From positions 1-7,507 of the forward strand of contig JAJDEE010000153.1 in assembly GCA_029259975.1 (NCBI GenBank): a DNA stretch of 7,507 nucleotides, read 5' to 3'. A program made the position numbers and the translations under genes. The notes below the pieces were generated by a model. That model had not been told where the DNA came from. It saw only the letters and a list, made by a program, of their open reading frames with translations, and did not search any database. The stretch comes from Planctomycetota bacterium. GTDB taxonomy: Bacteria > Planctomycetota > Planctomycetia > Pirellulales > Lacipirellulaceae. The first letter of the stretch is position 1; every line of letters begins with the position of its first letter. Shown here piece by piece: positions 1 through 5,132 of this stretch.

Positions 1-72
1 GAAATCCAAACATTTTCCACATGAATACACGCCAGCTACACGATGTTGCGATCCGACCCATGCTGGCAACAC

Positions 73-101
73 TTCATCTAGCCCTTGCTAGCTGAGATGA
101 A
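73..101. repeat. Imperfect inverted repeat across the comEC stop codon
   Basis: TTCATCTAGC (73-82) pairs with GCT-g-AGATGAA (91-101), with one bulged base and an 8-base loop. A competing shorter stem, CTAGC (78-82) with GCTAG (87-91), overlaps it. The structure contains the TAG stop of the truncated comEC. On the minus strand no T-run follows the stem, so it is not a canonical intrinsic terminator. It could still be a weak 3' hairpin, or mark the junction where comEC lost its end. Confidence 0.3.
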
Positions 102-1737
102 AATACCATTGATCTTGAAACCTCATTTTGCAAAAGCCCAGATAAAAGACAAGCACCCACCAGCCCGGTGGGCCGGGAACATAAGAATTGCCGTAGTCGA
201 CCTGAAATGCAGCCGCAACGAGCGATTCGGTGCCCCACAAACTATACGAGCAAACCTCGCCCAACAGCCATGCCAGCGGTGGCAACAGCCAACCGACAAA
301 ACAAATCGTCAGGCCCGAGATCAACGCAATCGCCACCATGGGCCAGAGCAACGGCGTGATGACTACGCTAATCGGCGAAGTGATATGAAAGTGATAAGCG
401 ACCAACGGTGCGACGACCAACCAGATGGCTAGTGAAGCCGCAGCAGCGTGAGCGAACTTCGTCATCGCCCAACGGAGCAACTTGCGATACCACGGCTGCG
501 TCTGGCGGATCAATCGCGTCAACGGATCGATCCATTTAGTGCGTTGTAGCACGCTACCGTAGGCCACCAAAACCGCTACGCACAGAAAACTTAGCTGAGT
601 GCCCGCGCGAAATAGCTCGGTCGGGTTGACCGCCAGCACAACCAGCGCTGCCACAGAGAGTAAGTTGGTAGGCGAAACGCGTCGTCCGACGACGTACGAC
701 GACAACGTCAGCACGACCAGCACTGTCGCCCGCACCACCGGCGGGCGACTCCCCACGACCAGTGCGTAACCCAGAACCAAACACGCAGTTAGCACGAGGC
801 CTGCTCGTCGAGGTAAAAATCCGCTGCTAACGACCGTCCAGATCGTAAAAGCGAGCAAGCCCACGTGCATTCCAGATACGACAAGCAAGTGAATCGTCCC
901 CGTCCGCAAAAAAGCAATGCGGTCGGTTTGTAAGAGTCGCTCGCGTGCGCCGAGAAAAATGGCCTGCGCCAAGTCGCTCTGCTCGGGCCAAACGTAGGTG
1001 GCGAGTCGTCGTTCGCAGCGCTGACCGATTTGGTGCAGCAACCGACCGGGATTCCAGTCGCTCGCCACCTTGGTCACAGTCACGCACGCCGGTGATTTGC
1101 AGTAAATTTCGCAGTGCCGTCCGGCGCTTCGTTCCGAAAGCGACCAATCGTACTCGCCAGGGTTCATCGCCGGCACGAGTCGTCCCATCAAAGCGAAGAC
1201 ACGCAGCTCGTCGCCAGCCATCACTTCTTGCAGCTCGCCATTGACGCGCAACTTGCAAACTCCCGAGACATCACGCCATTCGCGCCCGTCGCGTACACGG
1301 GTGACGCGAACGCGGATTTCGCTCCGTGGCCCGACAGGTAAAGCACGCAGCGGGTTCGATGTCGGCGCAGGAATCCATTTCAATCGATCGAGCGCGACTG
1401 CTTGCAAACAGGCCGGTTGTGGCACTTCGGTGGCATACCGAGCGAGATGGTCATGCTCGAAATAATGCCAGCGCAGGTGGTGCCAACTTCCGCCCAGGCA
1501 AACAACCGCCAAAAGTAGCAAAGCGGACAGCGCACGATCGGGAATGCGCTGGCGAAGCAACGAGCCGAACGCTAAGCAACCACCCGCCGCCAGCCACCAC
1601 AAGAACAAGCCTTCCTCGATCGACAAGTACCCACCCAAACGGTCCGCAATAATCCCGACCACAGCAGCCACAGCAATCGGAAGCAATGGCCGACGAAAGG
1701 TCGGCAGCGATCGGCTGTTGGGTCGGTCGGCAGGCAT
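88..1737 (-). CDS. comEC: ComEC/Rec2-family DNA-uptake channel, lacking the C-terminal metallo-beta-lactamase domain
   Basis: 549 codons. In characterised systems ComEC is the inner-membrane channel that carries single-stranded DNA into the cytoplasm during transformation. Seen here: N-terminal hydrophobic helices at about residues 16-35, 43-60 and 69-83, then a soluble, beta-rich region (about 105-225) like the OB-fold region of the family. The competence membrane domain starts near residue 255, with the diagnostic stretch FLGARERLL (261-269), FLRTGTIHLLVVSGMHVGLL (276-295) and several further helices up to about 500. The protein ends about 20 residues after the conserved 'VPGPPGWW' segment (520-527), with a tail (CKMRFQDQWYFHLS) unlike the family. 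Complete homologues normally continue with another helix and often a metallo-beta-lactamase-like nuclease domain, neither of which is present. No other frame in 1-180 restores it. Start: an in-frame stop lies four codons upstream of the ATG, so this is the longest ATG start; no clear ribosome-binding site is visible. Family certain; whether the product is functional is unclear. Confidence 0.87.
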   Translation of the reverse strand: MPADRPNSRSLPTFRRPLLPIAVAAVVGIIADRLGGYLSIEEGLFLWWLAAGGCLAFGSLLRQRIPDRALSALLLLAVVCLGGSWHHLRWHYFEHDHLARYATEVPQPACLQAVALDRLKWIPAPTSNPLRALPVGPRSEIRVRVTRVRDGREWRDVSGVCKLRVNGELQEVMAGDELRVFALMGRLVPAMNPGEYDWSLSERSAGRHCEIYCKSPACVTVTKVASDWNPGRLLHQIGQRCERRLATYVWPEQSDLAQAIFLGARERLLQTDRIAFLRTGTIHLLVVSGMHVGLLAFTIWTVVSSGFLPRRAGLVLTACLVLGYALVVGSRPPVVRATVLVVLTLSSYVVGRRVSPTNLLSVAALVVLAVNPTELFRAGTQLSFLCVAVLVAYGSVLQRTKWIDPLTRLIRQTQPWYRKLLRWAMTKFAHAAAASLAIWLVVAPLVAYHFHITSPISVVITPLLWPMVAIALISGLTICFVGWLLPPLAWLLGEVCSYSLWGTESLVAAAFQVDYGNSYVPGPPGWWVLVFYLGFCKMRFQDQWYFHLS

Positions 1738-1975
1738 CAGCCAATTTTAATCGAGGGCTGGCTCGATGCCAGAAAAATCCCCGATTTTCCAGCCCTGCCA
1801 AGCTCAGCCAAACATGCGTTCCAGCAATTCGTCGGGCAGCCACGGCACTACAGTATCGTTTCCTTCGCTAGAACGCCCTTCCGTCGGTCAAATACTGCTA
1901 CCACTTCTACAGTAAAACCGACTCGCGCGCTAAGTGCAGGCTGCAACCGTTTGACCTGCCGTGCTACTTCGAACG

Positions 1976-2003
1976 TTGACAGGGACAGTATCGGCAAGAT
2001 ACT
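1976..2003 (+). promoter_or_regulatory. Candidate sigma70-type promoter of the LacI-family gene
   Basis: A perfect -35 hexamer TTGACA (1976-1981) is followed after 16 bases by GATACT (1998-2003), four of six matches to TATAAT. It would give a 5' leader of roughly 80 bases before the ATG at 2089. It is the best promoter-like pair in the gap before the regulator gene. Confidence 0.4.
1987..2003. promoter_or_regulatory. Inverted repeat overlapping the -10 region, candidate operator
   Basis: AGTATC (1987-1992) and GATACT (1998-2003) form a perfect 6-bp inverted repeat around GGCAA. The right arm coincides with the candidate -10 hexamer, so a dimeric repressor bound here would block RNA polymerase. 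Autoregulation by the downstream LacI-family protein is possible but not shown; the odd-numbered spacing resembles lac O1 more than the even, CG-centred operators of most family members. Confidence 0.25.
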
Positions 2004-2088
2004 CTGTATTGGAGTAGCTGTCTAACTCGATAGGTGACTAAAGATGCCGATAGGATGGCTAAGTATTTCCAACTCTCTAGGGTGATAG

Positions 2089-3111
2089 ATGGCCGTTTCT
2101 ATCGAAGACGTCGCCAAAAAGGCGAATGTTTCCATTAGCACCGTATCGCGGGTGATGAATCGGCGAAATATCGTGAATGTCGACACGCGTAAGCGAGTCG
2201 AATCGGCCATCCGCGAACTCGGCTATCGCCCTAATGTGTTCGCCCGCGGATTGATGTTGCAGAAGAGTTGTGTGCTGGGATTGGTCTTGCCTAATCTGCA
2301 CGGCGAATTCTATACGGAGGTGATCCGTGGCGCCGACTTTCGCGCGCGTGAGCTGGGCTACCAGTTGATGATTTCCTCGGCAGTCAAGAATGACGACGGC
2401 AACACGCTTTTGTCTGCAGTTTCGGGGCATGGTCTGGTCGACGGCGTGGCTGTGATGGTCTCGGAGGTGAATGCTCACACACACGACATCCTCGCCAACG
2501 TTTCAATCCCCTTCGTTGTACTGGATGGCCATCTGGATGGTGTCAAACACGACAGTGTCGTTATCGACCAACGCTACGGTGCAGAGTCGATGGTCTGCCA
2601 TTTGGTCGACAATTGCCATGCAAAGCGTATTGTCTTTGTCGGTGGGCTGGACACCAACTTTGATACCAGAGAACGCTTGGCAGCCTACCGCGACGTGATG
2701 GGAAAGGCGAAGCTGAAAATTGGTCCCGAAGATATTTATTATTTGGACTACCAGTACGAACCAGCCTACAAACTTGGTCTCAAACGAGTTGAGCAGTGGG
2801 TTCAGGACGATGCGTGCGTGTTCGCCGCGAACGACGAAATGGCTGCCGGTATCATTGATGCGGCGATCGAGCGAGGCATTTCAGTACCCTCGGAACTACG
2901 CGTTGTTGGCTTCGACGATACACGCATTGCTCAGATGACCCGTCCCCGCATGACAACGGTTCACGTGCCGATGTCGAGCATGGGAGCTTCTGCGGTTGAA
3001 TTGCTGTGCCGGCGTCTTGACGAACCGAAGCGCCCTGCAACGAGACTCACGCTGCAATCGGAGCTGATCGTTCGCGTATCGTGTGGTGCGGTTGATCGCT
3101 TCGGCAGTTGA
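2089..3111 (+). CDS. LacI/GalR-family transcriptional regulator
   Basis: 340 residues, the usual length of the family. The N-terminal helix-turn-helix spans residues 5-24 (IEDVAKKANVSISTVSRVMN), with recognition helix around S17-M23. The linker YRPNVFARGL (46-55) is the typical hinge helix, with L55 at the place of the leucine that inserts into the operator minor groove. The periplasmic-binding-protein-like effector domain begins at about residue 62 (VLGLVLPNLHGEFYTEV). Near its end it has the family signatures NDEMAAGIIDAAIERGISVP and VVGFDDTRIAQMTRP, followed by the usual TTVHVPMSSMGASAVELL segment. The protein is a dimeric cytoplasmic repressor whose effector is normally a sugar or phosphosugar; the ligand cannot be read from the sequence. 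It converges with the symporter gene 19 bases downstream and lies near a GH94 gene, so it is most likely the local regulator of that sugar module. The ATG is preceded by a weak AGGG; the GTG at 2082 is out of frame. Confidence 0.94.
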   Translation: MAVSIEDVAKKANVSISTVSRVMNRRNIVNVDTRKRVESAIRELGYRPNVFARGLMLQKSCVLGLVLPNLHGEFYTEVIRGADFRARELGYQLMISSAVKNDDGNTLLSAVSGHGLVDGVAVMVSEVNAHTHDILANVSIPFVVLDGHLDGVKHDSVVIDQRYGAESMVCHLVDNCHAKRIVFVGGLDTNFDTRERLAAYRDVMGKAKLKIGPEDIYYLDYQYEPAYKLGLKRVEQWVQDDACVFAANDEMAAGIIDAAIERGISVPSELRVVGFDDTRIAQMTRPRMTTVHVPMSSMGASAVELLCRRLDEPKRPATRLTLQSELIVRVSCGAVDRFGS

Positions 3112-3130
3112 ACGTGCTGACGAACTTAAC

Positions 3131-4921
3131 TCAACTCCGCTGGTCTGCGTGCCGCTTTTCCAGAGCTGCCTTAATCTCGTAGCAACGCTTTTCGGTAAGC
3201 GGGTAGCGCAGTGTCAGCCAAATGGAAAGCGTACTGAGAACCAGCGGCAAGCCGATCTCGACGAATCGCAAGTGAAATAGGGTACTGGGAGCCTGTTTTT
3301 TCAAGTGGGTCGTCTTCTCCAGAATTTGCTTGGCCTCTTGGACTAACTCCGAAGGAGTGGTCACGATATCGGCACTCTTCGCTTGAAGTGCGTCGGCAGT
3401 CGAGCGGAATGCTCTGAGGTGATCCATCAATTGCTGAGTGTGCTCGGAGAGCTCCGGGTGCTGCTCCATGCGTTTCTCGAGGTGAGTATCCAATTTCTTT
3501 ACGCTGGCGATCGCACTCTCAAACTCTTTGTCAAACTTGGAGATGCGAACCTCTACACCGACCTCTTCTGTCTGCCACCGTTCGGCTTCGGCCTGCAAAA
3601 CTTGGATACTCCCACGCACATCGTCGACGGTCACGTTCTGTATTTCGTCGAAGCTCGTGATCAATAGCAGCAATCCGGTGGCGAAGCTTGCAAAAGCGCG
3701 ACCTGTCTTGATGAACCACCAGTAGACGGAATAGTAGCTCCCCTCGGACCGCGTGTTCGTGTGCAATTCATCTTCGTCACAGATGTCGCCCACCATAGAT
3801 GCACCCAAGGTGAAGAACATCAACATCCCAGATGAAAGCAACACGGTTGGAATGAGAATGAGGTAGGGCATTTCGGGATCGTAGCAGACGATTTTGGAGA
3901 CTTGTGCGGCGCACATCAGCAGGATGGCAATGAGCAGTGTCTTATTCTTCCCCACACGTTGGCTCAACCAGTTGAGAGGAAACACGGCCAGTAACCCGGT
4001 GATACCCCAAGTGGTTCCGGCAATGCCGAGCAACGGCCCGGCGGCGACGGCATCTCCTTCGTAGAGATAGAATATCGTGATGTAGAAACCAAAGAGGGTT
4101 ACGATGTCAAACGCCATGGCCAGTGCAAAGATGATTACGACCAACCCAAGAAACGTCTTGTTGCTCAACGCCGTTTTCATATTTTTCCAGAAGTCCGATT
4201 TTTTCTGCTGCTTTGCCACCGCGAAGCCAGGTTCCTTGAGGGCACGGAACCACCAGAAGGACATCGGAATGAGCATGGCAGCGATGAACAGCGAGACGAA
4301 TCGCATTCCATCTATCAGGTCTCCGCCAGGCCCGCGAATTAGTTCCCTGCCAGCCAGCCAAAACAGCCAGGGAGTGCCCATCGCAAAGAAATTGCCCATG
4401 AAGCTCTTGGCGCTGAACAATCGAGTACGCTCGTGGTAGTCTGCCGACATTTCCATACCGAGCGCCCCGTGGGGGATTTCGAAGATCGTGCAAGCTGTGA
4501 AGAATAGGAGTAAACTGGCCAGGATGAAGCTGAGCTGAAACCAGTTATAGGCAGCTTCGCTCGAAAAGAGGGCCTCCACGGTCTCGCCGCGGGGCACCCA
4601 CCACATGGCAGCAAAGCTCAGCGCGACGGCAATGCCACCAATGAATAGGTAGGGCCGCCTTCGCCCCCAGCGACTTCGCGTATTGTCGGAGAGATGTCCC
4701 ATGACGGGGTCCGAGATGGCATCCCACAATCTGGGAATAATCATGATAGTACCCAGCCAGAAAGCGCTCAGCCCCAGCGAGATGTTGCCCAAGAGGCCCA
4801 TCAGTTGACCCGCAATGTTGAACAGGGCGATGGGGATCACTCCACCCGCACCATAGGCAATCAACTGCTTCCAGGGCACACGGTCGTCTGTGACGGTCGC
4901 GTGTTTTTGAGGGTCTGACAT
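3131..4921 (-). CDS. GPH-family (MelB-like) MFS sugar:cation symporter with a periplasmic insert
   Basis: 596 residues from the chosen ATG; family members are usually about 450-480. It belongs to the glycoside-pentoside-hexuronide:cation symporters, inner-membrane proteins importing sugars with H+ or Na+. Twelve helices can be placed, the first at about 21-40 and the last at 552-571. The hallmark loop reads RLWDAISDPVMGHLSD followed by NTRSRWGRRRPYLFIG (64-95). D67 and D71 match the MelB cation-site aspartates 55 and 59, E148 stands where MelB has Asp124, and the position of MelB Asp19 seems to be hydrophobic. A second hallmark, GDICDEDE, starts at 378. Residues 425-547, between helices 11 and 12 and therefore predicted periplasmic, form a charged, helix-rich, possibly coiled-coil insert. 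The end resumes the family pattern (LRYPLTEKRCYEIKAAL, 571-587). A longer frame reaches an ATG at 5020, but the ATG at 4921 has an AAGGA nine bases upstream and places the protein start normally before helix 1. It is divergent from the GH94 gene and convergent with the regulator. The sugar is unknown. Confidence 0.94.
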   Translation of the reverse strand: MSDPQKHATVTDDRVPWKQLIAYGAGGVIPIALFNIAGQLMGLLGNISLGLSAFWLGTIMIIPRLWDAISDPVMGHLSDNTRSRWGRRRPYLFIGGIAVALSFAAMWWVPRGETVEALFSSEAAYNWFQLSFILASLLLFFTACTIFEIPHGALGMEMSADYHERTRLFSAKSFMGNFFAMGTPWLFWLAGRELIRGPGGDLIDGMRFVSLFIAAMLIPMSFWWFRALKEPGFAVAKQQKKSDFWKNMKTALSNKTFLGLVVIIFALAMAFDIVTLFGFYITIFYLYEGDAVAAGPLLGIAGTTWGITGLLAVFPLNWLSQRVGKNKTLLIAILLMCAAQVSKIVCYDPEMPYLILIPTVLLSSGMLMFFTLGASMVGDICDEDELHTNTRSEGSYYSVYWWFIKTGRAFASFATGLLLLITSFDEIQNVTVDDVRGSIQVLQAEAERWQTEEVGVEVRISKFDKEFESAIASVKKLDTHLEKRMEQHPELSEHTQQLMDHLRAFRSTADALQAKSADIVTTPSELVQEAKQILEKTTHLKKQAPSTLFHLRFVEIGLPLVLSTLSIWLTLRYPLTEKRCYEIKAALEKRHADQRS

Positions 4922-4930
4922 GCTCTTGGG

Positions 4931-4935
4931 TCCTT
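4931..4935 (-). promoter_or_regulatory. Ribosome-binding site that decides the symporter start
   Basis: AAGGA on the minus strand, nine bases before the ATG at 4921-4919. It supports this start over the ATG at 5020, whose additional 33 residues are proline- and alanine-rich and do not resemble the family N-terminus. Confidence 0.6.
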
Positions 4936-4983
4936 GGCAATTTGCAGCGGCTGTGCGAACGGCTCTGAGATGAGATGCGGGTG

Positions 4984-5012
4984 ATTGTAGAGGAAAAACG
5001 TTCGGTGGAGAA
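4984..5012 (-). promoter_or_regulatory. Weak candidate promoter of the symporter gene
   Basis: TACAAT at 4989-4984 on the minus strand (five of six matches to the -10 consensus) with a poor -35, TTCTCC, 17 bases upstream (5012-5007). The palindromic AACGTT at 4997-5002 lies in the spacer and could be part of an operator. The leader would be about 55 bases. Confidence 0.25.
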
Positions 5013-5014
5013 TG

Positions 5015-5043
5015 TTGCAAGTTCGCTATCTACCGTGCATAAT
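5015..5043 (+). promoter_or_regulatory. Candidate sigma70-type promoter of the GH94 gene
   Basis: TTGCAA (5015-5020) and CATAAT (5038-5043), four and five matches to consensus, separated by exactly 17 bases. Transcription would begin near 5050, giving a leader of about 80 bases that contains the inverted repeat at 5072-5089. The region back-to-back with the symporter promoter would allow one regulator to control both genes. Confidence 0.4.
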
Positions 5044-5071
5044 GGGAGCAGTACCCCCCGACGCAAATCCG

Positions 5072-5089
5072 CCTCTTCCGATGAAGAGG
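5072..5089. repeat. Perfect inverted repeat in the GH94 leader
   Basis: CCTCTTC (5072-5078), CGAT, GAAGAGG (5083-5089). It lies 43 bases before the ATG at 5133 and downstream of the candidate promoter. It could be an operator placed as a roadblock (18 bp is a plausible LacI-family operator size) or a hairpin in the mRNA leader. No T-run follows, so it is not a classical terminator. Confidence 0.4.
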
Positions 5090-5132
5090 TGATGATTCAG
5101 GTGTTTGTGCAAGTGTTCAGCGTTTGACAGCT

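Larger units (their letters stand above)
1804..2021 (-). pseudogene. Probable frameshifted remnant of an unidentified gene (C-terminal part)
   Basis: Two adjacent minus-strand frames read like one broken protein. The first is open from 2021 to a TAG at 1848-1850 and includes FEVARQVKRLQPALSA (1973 down to 1926) and FTVEVVAVFDRRKG (1916 down to 1875). The second, offset by one base, reads SSEGNDTVVPWLP then DELLERMFG and ends with TGA at 1804-1806. A single base restored in the G-rich stretch around 1875-1880 would join them as '...FDRRKGRSSEGNDTVVPWLP...'. Neither frame has an ATG, and the upstream TAG at 2022-2024 cuts the left end. The alternating hydrophobic and charged pattern and the tidy C-terminus suggest former coding sequence, but I do not recognise the family and chance cannot be excluded. 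The gene would have lain upstream of comEC in the same direction. The lacI-type promoter at 1976-2003 now sits inside it. Confidence 0.3.

Noticed and set aside
21..95. Plus-strand peptide MNTRQLHDVAIRPMLATL and a few further residues before TGA, vaguely like the N-terminus of phage muramidase-type proteins
   Set aside because: Only 24 codons, with no continuation in any frame and no ribosome-binding site; the resemblance is too short to support a call.
85..432. 115-codon plus-strand frame at the left end
   Set aside because: Antisense to the conserved comEC membrane domain for most of its length; composition (R, Q, N, D rich) is typical of a shadow frame.
676..711. Clustered CGTCGT/GACGAC repeats inside comEC
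   Set aside because: Explained by codons for a conserved Ser-Ser-Tyr-Val-Val-Gly-Arg-Arg stretch of the membrane domain; not an independent repeat element.
3112..3130. Possible bidirectional terminator between the convergent regulator and symporter genes
   Set aside because: The gap is 19 bases with no stem followed by a T-run; the only pairing (AGTTGA with TCAACT) has a loop of about 20 bases.
4922..5020. Longer symporter N-terminus beginning at an ATG at 5020
   Set aside because: The extra 33 residues do not resemble the family, and the ATG at 4921 has a well-placed AAGGA; the extension would also run over the divergent promoter region.
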